A DNA stretch of 63,766 nt, taken from positions 1 through 63,766 of the forward strand of contig CAYMJV010000005.1 of the NCBI GenBank assembly GCA_964390545.1, given 5' to 3'. Shown in pieces: positions 1 through 8,525 of this stretch. The stretch's first letter is position 1. Each line of letters begins with the position of its first letter. Position numbers and translations under genes: made by a program. The stretch is from CAYMJV01 sp964390545 (GTDB taxonomy: Bacteria; Desulfobacterota; BSN033; UBA1163). The notes beneath the pieces are model-generated. The model was not told where the DNA came from. It worked only from the letters and a program-made list of their open reading frames with translations, and made no database searches.

Positions 1-181
1 ACCGGTAGGAACTCGCTTCATCGATATCCTCCTGGATCTCCTCAAAACGTTTGATCCGAAACGATTTCCCCTGGTAGGCTGCGCAAAAAGTGCATCGATT
101 GTAAGAACAGCCCACGGTCACCTGAAGGATCAAACTGTCGGCCTCGCTGGGGGGGCGAAAGATCATCCCCTCATAGTTCAT
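1..181 (-). CDS. Radical SAM protein, N-terminal part (gene runs off the window)
   Basis: The first 60 codons are visible, starting at the ATG at 181 with an AAGGAG ribosome site just upstream. The protein begins MNYEGMIFRPPSEADSLILQ and then shows VGCSYNRCTFC, a cysteine cluster (C-x4-C-x2-C) in the place where a family of radical SAM proteins binds its 4Fe-4S cluster and S-adenosylmethionine. The GCS-N-CTFC context is typical of that family, whose members are mostly of unknown substrate. The C-terminal part lies outside the window, so the reaction cannot be inferred. It is separated from the FtsB-like gene by a repeat-filled spacer of about 215 bases. Confidence 0.8.
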   Translation of the reverse strand, partial: MNYEGMIFRPPSEADSLILQVTVGCSYNRCTFCAAYQGKSFRIKRFEEIQEDIDEASSYR

Positions 182-189
182 TTGGAGGG

Positions 190-397
190 CTCCTTCTATT
201 CACGAATGATTCGAATGATAGCGAATGTATACAAACGAATCACACAAATGACATCGAATCTCACGAATAAGAATGAATTCACCCCGTAACGACGCAACCT
301 CGATTCCTTTCTCGCAAACGGTATATGATATTCGTGCTATTCGTTGCCATTCGTGTTATTTGTCATAAAATATTCGTGTCATTTGCCGTCATTCGTC
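190..397. repeat. Intergenic repeat rich in ATTCGT/ACGAAT words
   Basis: The spacer consists of many short words such as CGAATGA, ACGAAT, ATTCGTG and CATTTG, with the left half complementary in kind to the right half, so a long imperfect hairpin can form. A related block occurs at 22785-22880. No start codon with a ribosome site or coding pattern is seen. Confidence 0.6.
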
Positions 398-703
398 CTA
401 TTTGCCTTTTGAATTTTTTTTGTCGTCCGGGGAATCAAACTGATAAATGACCTCTCCCTCTTTCACCATCCCCAACTCTTTCCGGGCGATTTCTTCAATA
501 TAGCGCTTTTCATACTGTAGCCGTTTCACTTCTTCCCTTAGTTTCTGGTTCTCTTCCTCTATCTTTACATTCGCCTCTTTGATCCGGCCCCATTCCTTCT
601 GAAGACGAAGAAGATGGACAATTCCCTTGTCTCCAAAAAAAGTGAAAAATCCGAAAATTAAAAAGAGAAAAAGGACCAAAATGAGAATTCGCTTCTTGCT
701 CAT
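398..703 (-). CDS. FtsB/DivIC-like septum formation initiator protein
   Basis: A 101-residue bitopic membrane protein: a short basic N-terminus (MSKKR), one hydrophobic segment at about residues 5-25, then a coiled coil at about 33-72 (heptad pattern with VKIEEENQKLREEVKRL), then the family-typical ending motif around ARKELGMVKEGEVIYQF. This is the architecture of FtsB and DivIC, which bridge FtsL and FtsQ in the divisome. The start lies 4 bases after the stop of the TonB-like gene, so the three genes TPR, TonB-like and FtsB-like are probably one transcription unit. Family assignment is confident; its partners here are inferred. Confidence 0.85.
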   Translation of the reverse strand: MSKKRILILVLFLFLIFGFFTFFGDKGIVHLLRLQKEWGRIKEANVKIEEENQKLREEVKRLQYEKRYIEEIARKELGMVKEGEVIYQFDSPDDKKNSKGK

Positions 704-707
704 CTCG

Positions 708-1532
708 TTACTGGAGTTTAAATTTGATGGGAATCATGCCCCACTCCTCCACGGGAGGTTGATCTTTGGGCAACGGAGCGAATCGCCATTGTTTCAAATA
801 TTGGATGGCCAAGCGTTCAAGCTCTGCATCCCCTTTCACGGAAGGGATGGCACGATCGACGATCCCGCTGGGCAATACCCAAAAGGTCAATTCAATTTCT
901 GTCTCCACTCGTACCTTAATTTGCGGAAGCGGTGGCCTTTCCAAGATTTTTCGAGCGGCGAGAGGTCCCTTGATTCCCAATTGTAAGTTCTCCTCAAGAG
1001 GCTTTCCTATTGAAGGTTTTTCCCTCGAGCTCAAGAGCCCCTCAACGATCTTCTCCGTCCCCTTATCCTTTCGAGGGGGCAACTCCAAGGCCTCCTTGAG
1101 GGATGGCATCGGAGATTCTGGGTTGAAGAGATCTTCCTTCTGTTTCAAATATTCCACCAACACCTTCTCGATCTCCTTAAACTCAGGAGAATTCCTAAAA
1201 GCTTTCATCCTCTCCTCTTCCGAAGTCCCCTCCAATTTCTTCGGACGGGGATATTCTGGAACCAGGGATTTCCAATCTTGACTGGCCTTGGCCTCCTCCA
1301 TTTTCTTGAGGATGACCTCTTCCCTGATTCGTTTCTCCTCAGGAGGGATTTCTTGCTTCCCCCATCCCAATAACCTCCTGCTTTCCCTGTTCAGTGCCTC
1401 CCATCTTTCCTCCATGAAGGTCCGAAACGCAGGGGTTGACAGGAAAAGCAATGCCAGGAAACCTAGGAGAACAAGGATCAGGGCGATCAGGAGGGGAACA
1501 AACCGCCGCTCTCGCTTCGGCTTTTCTTTCAT
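708..1532 (-). CDS. TonB-family energy transducer-like protein
   Basis: A 274-residue protein with a basic N-terminus, one membrane segment at about residues 11-32, a long charged and proline-containing middle part, and a C-terminal TonB/TolA-like fold at about 208-274 (TEIELTFWVLPSGIVDRAIP, then AIQYLKQWRFAPL). The pattern VLPSG.V followed by A...L..WRF.P is the classic TonB C-terminal signature. Proteins of this kind span the periplasm and contact outer-membrane partners. No ExbB/ExbD or receptor gene is next to it, so it may be structural rather than a siderophore transducer. Its ATG overlaps the stop of the upstream TPR gene by 4 bases, implying translational coupling. Confidence 0.8.
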   Translation of the reverse strand: MKEKPKRERRFVPLLIALILVLLGFLALLFLSTPAFRTFMEERWEALNRESRRLLGWGKQEIPPEEKRIREEVILKKMEEAKASQDWKSLVPEYPRPKKLEGTSEEERMKAFRNSPEFKEIEKVLVEYLKQKEDLFNPESPMPSLKEALELPPRKDKGTEKIVEGLLSSREKPSIGKPLEENLQLGIKGPLAARKILERPPLPQIKVRVETEIELTFWVLPSGIVDRAIPSVKGDAELERLAIQYLKQWRFAPLPKDQPPVEEWGMIPIKFKLQ

Positions 1533-4500
1533 TGACGAGGCATTCCTTTCTGAATCTGATCGATCATCTTCTTGGCCAACTCTCTTCGATCTTCCCTCTT
1601 CGTCTTTGCAAGCAATTTCTGGTAGACCTGTTTCGCTTCGGTGAATTTTTTCTCGTCCAGATAAAGCACCCCCAATTTAAGAAGGGCTTCCTCCATTACT
1701 TCAGCCCGGTGGGGATAGAGGTAAACGACTCTTGAAAATTGAACTAAGGCCTGCTCTTTATTCTCAGCTCCGAGATGGGCCTCTCCCAATTTAAGCTGGG
1801 CCTGACTGGCGACCCCTTCCTCTTCGCTTTGAATCGCCACGGAAAGGACGGAGATGGCGTCCCCGAATTTTTTCTGGCTCAAGAAGAGAAGTCCCAACCG
1901 GAGATACCCTTCATACCTCATCTCATCATTGGGAAACTTTCCAACAAAATCCCTCATGACCTTCACCGCCTGGTCCGTCTTCCCCAGGTGCCGATATCCT
2001 TCCTCCATTCCCAGGTAAGCTCTCTTCACGATGAGATGTTGCGGATGATTCTGAATCACCCAGTCAAACTTTTCTAATGCCTTTGGATAATCTTTCAGGC
2101 TGAGATAGAGCTCGCCAGCCTCCACATAGGCTTCTACATAGAGATGGCTCTTGGGATGCTGCCTGATGAACTTCTCCATCTCCTCCGCGGATTCCGCCCA
2201 TTTTTTTTCCTGTTTGAACAGAAGGGCAATACGGAATTGGGCTTCTTCAGCTCCCTCCCCATTCGAATAAAGGTTGATCAACTCTCGATAGGTCTTCATC
2301 GCCTTCTCGCTCATCCGGTTTTGTTCATAGGAGTCTCCTAATTGAATCAGAGCTTGACCCGCCAAGGGATGTTGAGGATACCGTTTCACAAAAGACTCTA
2401 CGCGAGCCACAAAGGCCTCTCGCTTCTTCTCTTGGAGGAGAGAGAGGATGATGCCATAATCAGCCTCCGGGGCTTCTTTTGACTTAGGGTATTCCTTGAT
2501 CAGTTGAAGATAGATGTTGGTCGCTTGACCATATCGCTTGAGATTATAATATCCATCTCCCATCTTCAGTAGGGAGGACGGAACAAGAGGGCTCCGAGGA
2601 TATTGTTGGATGACGCGTTGAAACTCCCCGATCGCCTTGTCATAATTTTTCTTTCTGAAATAGGACCATGCGATCCAGTACTGGGATTCGTCCCGATAGG
2701 AACTCGAAGGATAAGAATCCAAGATCATTCGAAACCGGTCGATGGCTTCATCAAAGCGCTCTTCCCGATAGCCAATCCATCCAAGGAGATACAAAGCCTT
2801 CTCGGTGTCCCCATTCCCTTTGGCTTGAGACGTTAGACGCACTAGATGAGTCCTCGCCTGTTTATAATCATTCTGGTTCAGAAAACATTCGGCAACCATC
2901 AGGGAAATGGAAGGAGTGGACTGATATTGAGGGAATTCGTTGAGGATCTTCAGAAAATAGTGATTGGCCTCTTTCCATTCACGCCTTTGAAAATGGTACC
3001 AACCCAAACTGCTCAATCCTTTCGGATAGAAGGCAGGGTCCGCTTTCAATCGGTCCACATATCCTACACCCTTCCGATAGTCCTGTTTGCGGAGGCTTGT
3101 CTCTGCCAGCCAATAAAGGATTTCATCCTTTCCCTTATGATTCGGGTAATCCGTGAGGAGCCTTTCCCAGGATAGGATCGCCCCCTCATAATCTTTCATG
3201 AAAAAATAAGCATAACCTAACCTTAAGAAGACCCGATCCTCAAGCCTGGCCTGCCTTTTCTCTTCTAAGGCTCGACGATAAGCCTGGATGGCTGCGGCGT
3301 ACTCCTTTTGACTGAATAAAGATTCTCCCAGCATGAAATAGGCCCACTCCTGGAGGGTGCTTTCTGGATAGATCCCGAGAAATTGCCGGAACGTCGTGGT
3401 CGCCTGTGCATATTCCCCCCTCTCAAAATAGTGTTGGCCAATATCAAAAAGACTTTTTTCACCCCAAGGAGAAGAGAGAAAGTGAGAAAGAAATCTCTGG
3501 TAAAAGAGGGTTGCCCTCTCCACCTCATTGGTTCCAAGATAAGTCTTTAGAATTCCCCAGAAGGTGGGATCTGAAAGATTGCCTCTCGGGAAGGTGAGGA
3601 GAATCTCTTCAAAAGTCTTTCTCCCCTCTTCATATTGCCCAAGGGAGACCAGACTCCAGGCATAGGCGTAGCGTGCGCTCTCTTCGAGCGGATGCTGGGG
3701 GAAACGTATCCAGAAATTTCTGAAAAGATCCGCTGCCTCATTGAATTTCTGAAGCCTGAATAGGCTGGTACCCATCAGGTATTCCGCCTCTGGTCTCCAT
3801 ATCCCTTTTGGAAAGGTACGAAGCTGAGCCTCTATCTCTCGAACCGCTTGTTCATAATGATCGATCTGATAGAGACAGTAGCCAGACCAAAAGAGCGAAG
3901 GTTGGGTAATGGGGTGGGTTGGGCTTTTCTCATAAACTTGATGGAAGAAGGTAAATCCCTTCTCATAGTCACCCCTCCTGAGCTGGATCCATCCACAGGA
4001 ATAAAGAGCATAGGGATAAAATTCATTGCCTGAATCTTCATCAACCACCTTTTGAAAATAGGAGAAGGCTTCTTCCGTTTTTCCCTGGTGAAACGTCGCT
4101 TCCCCTGCCCAGTAAAAGGCAGCTCCTCTCCAGGGGCTTTGGGGATATACTCGAATCAACCTTTGGAATGTCTCAAAGGCCTCTTCAAAATCGCGATGAT
4201 AATAGTAATACCTTCCCTTTTCATAAAGGGCTTTGTCTCCTTTCACTACCCTCGTGACGCCTCGGGTGAGCCTACTGGTATAAGCACATCCCGGCTGAGT
4301 GGTTGAAGGACTCATCTTCTGGGTCGGACCGATAGACTCCTCTCCCAGATCGAAAGAACCGATATGGGGCTCTTCCTTTACCCCTTGAGCCATGAGAACG
4401 GGGAGAGGGATTTCTCTCTTCTCCGTCCACTTAGTTTCCTCTTTCCCCAGGAAAATGATTTCTGGGGTTCCGGCGCGCTCTGGCTGCTGGCTCTCACTTT

Positions 4501-4585
4501 GGAAAATTGGAAATGAAAAGAGGATGATGAACAGAAGAAAGAGACTGGAGATCCTCGTCACCAATTTCATTAACTTCCATCTCAT
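1529..4585 (-). CDS. Very large secreted tetratricopeptide-repeat protein
   Basis: A 1018-residue protein with a signal peptide (hydrophobic core about residues 11-26) followed by a low-complexity stretch and then consecutive TPR/Sel1-like helical repeats from about residue 115 to 1005. Repeat units such as YEKGRYYYYHRDFEEAFETF, followed by a turn with YPQSPW, and AFYWAGEATFHQGKTEEA resemble BamD and CpoB/YbgF repeats, so a periplasmic scaffold is likely. The spacing of about 35 residues with P at the end of helix B is regular. It heads a probable operon with the TonB-like and FtsB-like genes. Partners cannot be named from sequence; a role in envelope assembly or motility is only an inference. 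Confidence 0.85.
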   Translation of the reverse strand: MRWKLMKLVTRISSLFLLFIILFSFPIFQSESQQPERAGTPEIIFLGKEETKWTEKREIPLPVLMAQGVKEEPHIGSFDLGEESIGPTQKMSPSTTQPGCAYTSRLTRGVTRVVKGDKALYEKGRYYYYHRDFEEAFETFQRLIRVYPQSPWRGAAFYWAGEATFHQGKTEEAFSYFQKVVDEDSGNEFYPYALYSCGWIQLRRGDYEKGFTFFHQVYEKSPTHPITQPSLFWSGYCLYQIDHYEQAVREIEAQLRTFPKGIWRPEAEYLMGTSLFRLQKFNEAADLFRNFWIRFPQHPLEESARYAYAWSLVSLGQYEEGRKTFEEILLTFPRGNLSDPTFWGILKTYLGTNEVERATLFYQRFLSHFLSSPWGEKSLFDIGQHYFERGEYAQATTTFRQFLGIYPESTLQEWAYFMLGESLFSQKEYAAAIQAYRRALEEKRQARLEDRVFLRLGYAYFFMKDYEGAILSWERLLTDYPNHKGKDEILYWLAETSLRKQDYRKGVGYVDRLKADPAFYPKGLSSLGWYHFQRREWKEANHYFLKILNEFPQYQSTPSISLMVAECFLNQNDYKQARTHLVRLTSQAKGNGDTEKALYLLGWIGYREERFDEAIDRFRMILDSYPSSSYRDESQYWIAWSYFRKKNYDKAIGEFQRVIQQYPRSPLVPSSLLKMGDGYYNLKRYGQATNIYLQLIKEYPKSKEAPEADYGIILSLLQEKKREAFVARVESFVKRYPQHPLAGQALIQLGDSYEQNRMSEKAMKTYRELINLYSNGEGAEEAQFRIALLFKQEKKWAESAEEMEKFIRQHPKSHLYVEAYVEAGELYLSLKDYPKALEKFDWVIQNHPQHLIVKRAYLGMEEGYRHLGKTDQAVKVMRDFVGKFPNDEMRYEGYLRLGLLFLSQKKFGDAISVLSVAIQSEEEGVASQAQLKLGEAHLGAENKEQALVQFSRVVYLYPHRAEVMEEALLKLGVLYLDEKKFTEAKQVYQKLLAKTKREDRRELAKKMIDQIQKGMPRQ

Positions 4586-4606
4586 AATCTTCTAAGGTAG
4601 CAGAAA

Positions 4607-4830
4607 CATTCGAGGAATGTCAAGGATTGACCAGCTACAAGCACCACACCGAAGATAATCGAGAGGATACCGCCGAGGATAAGCGCCCATCCGTTGCTTA
4701 TCTCCTTACGCAAGCGTATGGCAGTAACAATCTCGAAGATGCCCTAAATGATTGCCCACACCACGATTAAGTAGAGCAACGCGATGGCGGTGAAGCCAGG
4801 GTAGATGAATGTGAAAATACCGACCGATCA
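4607..4830 (-). pseudogene. Remnant of a DUF308/HdeD-family membrane protein
   Basis: Translating the minus strand from 4827 downwards gives VGIFTFIYPGFTAIALLYLI, VVWAII, a TAG stop, then GIFEIVTAIRLRKEISNGWA and LILGGILSIIFGVVLVAG. This is the typical hairpin-helix pattern of HdeD/DUF308 proteins (PG.TA.ALL.LI..WAI.TGIFEI..AIRLRKEI..EW.LIL.GILSI.FG). The TAG replaces the usual Thr codon between the two conserved blocks. The N-terminal part is missing and the C-terminal end runs into unrelated sequence, so the gene is broken at least three ways. It sits between the TPR gene and the small coiled-coil gene. Confidence 0.75.
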
Positions 4831-5130
4831 TCACTTAAATTTTGCGGTAGCGCTATCGAAGGCTTTCTTTAGTTCGGTCCAGGCACTTTCGACCCCTTTT
4901 CTCAATTCTCCAGATGCGGCGTCGCCCGCTTTCTTCAATTCCTCCAGCTTCTTTTGTGCTTCATCCATCTTAGTGCGTAAGGCGGCAACCTCATTGTCGA
5001 GTTTGACCTTCGCTTTGGTCTTGGCCTTGCCCGCCTTAGCCCTGAATTTCTCGAGATCGATGCCCCATTCTTTCATTTGAGTTTCTAACGTCTCTACCTT
5101 AACTTGAGCTTCTTTCTTTTCCTCTTCCAT
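4831..5130 (-). CDS. Small charged coiled-coil protein of unknown function
   Basis: A 99-residue, lysine-, glutamate- and alanine-rich protein with no signal peptide and no cysteine. Heptads run almost end to end (for example AALRTKMDEAQKKLEELKKA). A GGAGGAG ribosome site precedes the ATG at 5130. Short proteins of this type are often found next to DUF308/HdeD genes in environmental bacteria, and here the DUF308 remnant begins directly after the stop codon. This suggests an old two-gene stress-type unit of which only this half is intact. Function unknown. Confidence 0.65.
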   Translation of the reverse strand: MEEEKKEAQVKVETLETQMKEWGIDLEKFRAKAGKAKTKAKVKLDNEVAALRTKMDEAQKKLEELKKAGDAASGELRKGVESAWTELKKAFDSATAKFK

Positions 5131-5233
5131 GGATTCTCCTCCTGTGGTTGTTAGTCAGGGATGGTACTGAACTCCGATTTTGGAGTCAACGAATTATTGG
5201 AACATCCCTTTTCTCAATGCTATTTCTTGCACT

Positions 5234-5365
5234 TTATGCACCGAGCGTAACTTGTTTACCCGTATCCATTGCCACTCGAACAACATTTTGAATCAAACAA
5301 AGGATGGCCGGGTTCAAAGGTTCATAGAGATGGTTTACCAAATCGTTATCCCGATGGATTTGTCT
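5234..5365 (-). pseudogene. Fragment of a PEP-utilising enzyme (PtsI/PpsA-like) C-terminal barrel
   Basis: The minus strand from about 5365 down reads QIHRDNDLVNHLYEPLNPAI followed by LCLIQNVVRVAMDTGKQVTL, then GA and a TAA stop. This matches the conserved C-terminal block of enzyme I and related PEP-utilising enzymes (DR.ND.VAHLYEPLHPAVLRLI, then AAH..GK.VG.CGE). Only about 44 codons remain. The upstream end of the fragment overlaps, in another frame, the last codons of the RND transporter gene, so the junction looks like a deletion or recombination scar. No other part of such a gene is visible. Confidence 0.7.
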
Positions 5366-8300
5366 CAGCTCCCTTGGCCACTTCACGTTTCGTGTGTTTG
5401 CCAAAGGTTTTTTGGATCATCACATAGAAGAGCGGCGCAAAGATGGTCACCAGGAAGGTGGAGGTAACCACTCCCCCCAGCACCGCAGTGCCGATGGCCT
5501 TTTGGGCGCCTGCGCCCGCCCCGGTGGCAAACGCCATCGGCATCACGCCGAATCCGAAGGCCAAAGAAGTCATGATGATGGGACGCAGCCTCAGCTTCGC
5601 CGCTTCCACTGTAGCCTCGATCAGCCCCATTCCTTCTTCCACCCGGGCCTTTGCGAACTGCACGATCAGGATGGCGTTCTTGGTGGTCAGGCCGAGAGTG
5701 GTCAACAGCCCGATCTGGAAATAGACGTCATTGGGCAACCCCCGTAGAGTCGAACCGATCACGCCGCCGATGGCTCCCAGGGGCAGGGCCATCAGGATCG
5801 AAATGGGGATAGGCCAGCTCTCATACAGGGCCGCCAGGCACAGGAAGATTACCAGAATGGAAAAGGCATAGAGGGGGACTGTCTGAGCGCCAGCCTGCCG
5901 TTCCTGATAGGAAAGCCCGGTCCAGTCAGACCCGATCCCCTGCGGCAATTTCTTGACGAAGCCTTCCATGGCTTGCATCGCCTCGCCGGAACTTCTCCCC
6001 GGAGCCGATTCGCCCAAAATGTTTATAGATGGAAAGCCGTTGAAGCGCTCTAGCTTCGGAGAACCGGAAGTCCAGTGCCCGGACGCAAAGGAAGAAAAAG
6101 GAACCATCTTGCCCGCGTTGTTGCGCACATGAAGTCTTTTCAGATCCTCGGGCAACATGCGGTAGGGGGCGTCGGCCTGGGCATACACCCTCTTCACACG
6201 TCCGCCTTGAATGAAGTCATTGATATAGGCGCTGCCGAAGGCCGCCGAGATTGTGTTGTGGATGGAGGTGATGGGTACTCCCAACGCGCCAGCTTTCTCC
6301 CAATCCACGTCAATCCGATACTCGGGCATGTCTTCCAGTCCGTTGGGCCGGACCTTGGTCAAGACCGGGTCTTTCGCCGCCATGCCGAGAAGCTGGTTGC
6401 GAGCTGCCATCAGCTCGGCGTGGCCTAGACCACCCCGGTCCAACAACTGAAAATCAAACCCCTTGGACATGCTCAGTTCGACGACGGCTGGCGGCGGAAA
6501 GACAAACACCATGGCATTGCGGATTTTTGAAAATTTCCCCATTGCTCTTCCGGCCACGGCACCAACCTTGAGCTCCGGCCGGTTGCGGAGTTCCCAGTCC
6601 TTGAGCTTGACGAATGACATACCCGTATTCTGTCCCCGGGCGCCGAAGCTAGCCCCGGAAAGCGTCATGCACGATGCCACCGCATCTTTCTCGTCCTTCA
6701 GAAAATAGTCTTTGACCGCCTCCATGACCTTTTCGGTCTGCTCCAGGGTCGAGTTCGCCGGAAGCAAGACCTGTACTAACAGGGTTCCCTGATCTTCATC
6801 CGGGAGATAGGCGGTAGGCATCCGACTAAACAGGAAGCCTCCCGCTGCCACGATCAGAATAAATATAATCACATAGCGGATCTTCTTGGCAAGGGATTGA
6901 CCCACCAGTTGCAGATATTGATCTCTGGCCCGAAAAAAGAGGTGGTCAAACCATCTGAAGAACGGTCGCAGAAACCAGATGCCCCCCTCTGTGGCTTCAT
7001 GCCCCTTGGGCACCGGCTTGAGAAAGGATGCGCACAACACCGGCGTCAGGATCAAGGCCACCACCACCGAAAGAAGCATGGAGGCGATGATGGTTACGGA
7101 GAACTGGCGGTAGATGACCCCCGTGGACCCTGCGAAAAAAGCCATTGGGCCGAAGACTGCCGAGAGCACTAACCCAATGCCGATCAGCGCGCTGGTGATC
7201 TGGTCCATGGACTTGCGGGTGGCTTCTTTTGGCGAAAGGCCTTCCTCGCCCATGATGCGTTCCACGTTTTCCACCACCACGATGGCGTCGTCCACCAGGA
7301 GGCCGATTGCCAAGACCATGGCGAACATGGTCAGCATGTTGACGGAGAACCCGAAAAGCCCCAGCACCGCAAAAGTCCCCAGGAGCACCACCGGCACCGC
7401 AATGGTCGGAATCAGGGTGGCCCGCATGTTCCCCATGAACAGGTACATCACCAGAAAAACCAGCAGGATCGCCTCTAAAAGGGTCTTAACCACCTCGATG
7501 ATCGCCGCCCTGACAAAGGGCGTGGTGTCAAAGGGATAAATGACCTTCATTCCGGTGGGAAAGAAATGGCTCATCTCTTCCATCTTGGCCCTGATGGCCT
7601 TCGACGTATCCAGGGCATTGGCGCCGGCCGCCTGCCGAATGGCCAGCGCGGCGGCGGGTTTGCCATCGTATTTTGCGTTCATATCATAGAACTCAGTCCC
7701 CAGCTCTGTCCGCCCCACATCCTTGACCCGCACGATGGAGCCATCCGGGTTGGTGCGCAGCGGGATCGCGGCAAACTCTCCGGGTGTCTTGAGCAGGGTC
7801 TGGACATTGATGCTGGCATTCAAGCGCTGTCCTTCCACCGCCGGCGCCCCCCCAAACTGCCCTGCTGAGACTTCCACGTTGTAGGCCCGAAGTGCCGTAA
7901 TCACATCTTGAACCGTCATCTGGTAATCGGTCAACTTGTCGGGGTTCAGCCAAATTCGCATCGCATACTGGCTGCCGAACGTCTCCACCTCGCCTACCCC
8001 CGGCACTCGCGAAAGCACCTTCTCCAGGTTGGACTGGGCATAGTCCATTAGGTCACTGCTGTCCATACTGCCATCTTCTGAAATCAAGCCCACCATCACC
8101 AGGTAGTTTCGGGTTGACTTGCTCACCTTCACGCCTTGGCGCTGCACCACCTCCGGCAAACTCGCCATGGCGAGCTGGAGCTTGTTTTGCACCTGGGCCC
8201 AGGCCAGGTCCGGATCGGTGCCCGGGGCAAAGGTCAGCTCAACGCGGGAAGCACCGGACGAATCACTGCTAGAGGAAAGATACAGCATCTTGTCGAAGCC

Positions 8301-8513
8301 GGTCATCTTTTGCTCGATGAGCTGGGTTACGCTGTTTTCAACTGTTTCCGCTGACGCTCCCGGATAAAAGGCGGTGATGGCGATGGAAGGAGGAGCGATG
8401 GGTGGGTACTGCGATATGGGCAACCTATAGATCGCCATGGCACCCGCCACCATCAAAATAATGGCGATGACCCAGGCAAAGACCGGACGATTCAGAAAAA
8501 ATCTCGATAACAT
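5346..8513 (-). CDS. acrB: RND efflux transporter, HAE1 (AcrB) family
   Basis: A 1055-residue inner-membrane pump subunit of usual length for AcrB. It starts MLSRFFLNRPVFAWVIAIIL, the conserved first membrane helix. The proton-relay aspartates are present in GLLVDDAIVVVENVERIM (near residue 405) and the relay lysine in LTTKNAILIVQFAK (near 950). Two large periplasmic loops carry the porter motifs. It works with the membrane fusion lipoprotein encoded just upstream; no TolC-like outer-membrane gene is present in the window. The gene follows its partner by 12 bases. The last codons overlap the PEP-enzyme remnant, so the extreme C-terminus (after about KREVAKGAETNPSG) may be secondary. Probably exports hydrophobic or amphiphilic compounds. 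Confidence 0.95.
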   Translation of the reverse strand: MLSRFFLNRPVFAWVIAIILMVAGAMAIYRLPISQYPPIAPPSIAITAFYPGASAETVENSVTQLIEQKMTGFDKMLYLSSSSDSSGASRVELTFAPGTDPDLAWAQVQNKLQLAMASLPEVVQRQGVKVSKSTRNYLVMVGLISEDGSMDSSDLMDYAQSNLEKVLSRVPGVGEVETFGSQYAMRIWLNPDKLTDYQMTVQDVITALRAYNVEVSAGQFGGAPAVEGQRLNASINVQTLLKTPGEFAAIPLRTNPDGSIVRVKDVGRTELGTEFYDMNAKYDGKPAAALAIRQAAGANALDTSKAIRAKMEEMSHFFPTGMKVIYPFDTTPFVRAAIIEVVKTLLEAILLVFLVMYLFMGNMRATLIPTIAVPVVLLGTFAVLGLFGFSVNMLTMFAMVLAIGLLVDDAIVVVENVERIMGEEGLSPKEATRKSMDQITSALIGIGLVLSAVFGPMAFFAGSTGVIYRQFSVTIIASMLLSVVVALILTPVLCASFLKPVPKGHEATEGGIWFLRPFFRWFDHLFFRARDQYLQLVGQSLAKKIRYVIIFILIVAAGGFLFSRMPTAYLPDEDQGTLLVQVLLPANSTLEQTEKVMEAVKDYFLKDEKDAVASCMTLSGASFGARGQNTGMSFVKLKDWELRNRPELKVGAVAGRAMGKFSKIRNAMVFVFPPPAVVELSMSKGFDFQLLDRGGLGHAELMAARNQLLGMAAKDPVLTKVRPNGLEDMPEYRIDVDWEKAGALGVPITSIHNTISAAFGSAYINDFIQGGRVKRVYAQADAPYRMLPEDLKRLHVRNNAGKMVPFSSFASGHWTSGSPKLERFNGFPSINILGESAPGRSSGEAMQAMEGFVKKLPQGIGSDWTGLSYQERQAGAQTVPLYAFSILVIFLCLAALYESWPIPISILMALPLGAIGGVIGSTLRGLPNDVYFQIGLLTTLGLTTKNAILIVQFAKARVEEGMGLIEATVEAAKLRLRPIIMTSLAFGFGVMPMAFATGAGAGAQKAIGTAVLGGVVTSTFLVTIFAPLFYVMIQKTFGKHTKREVAKGAETNPSG

Positions 8514-8525
8514 CGTACGCCTCCG

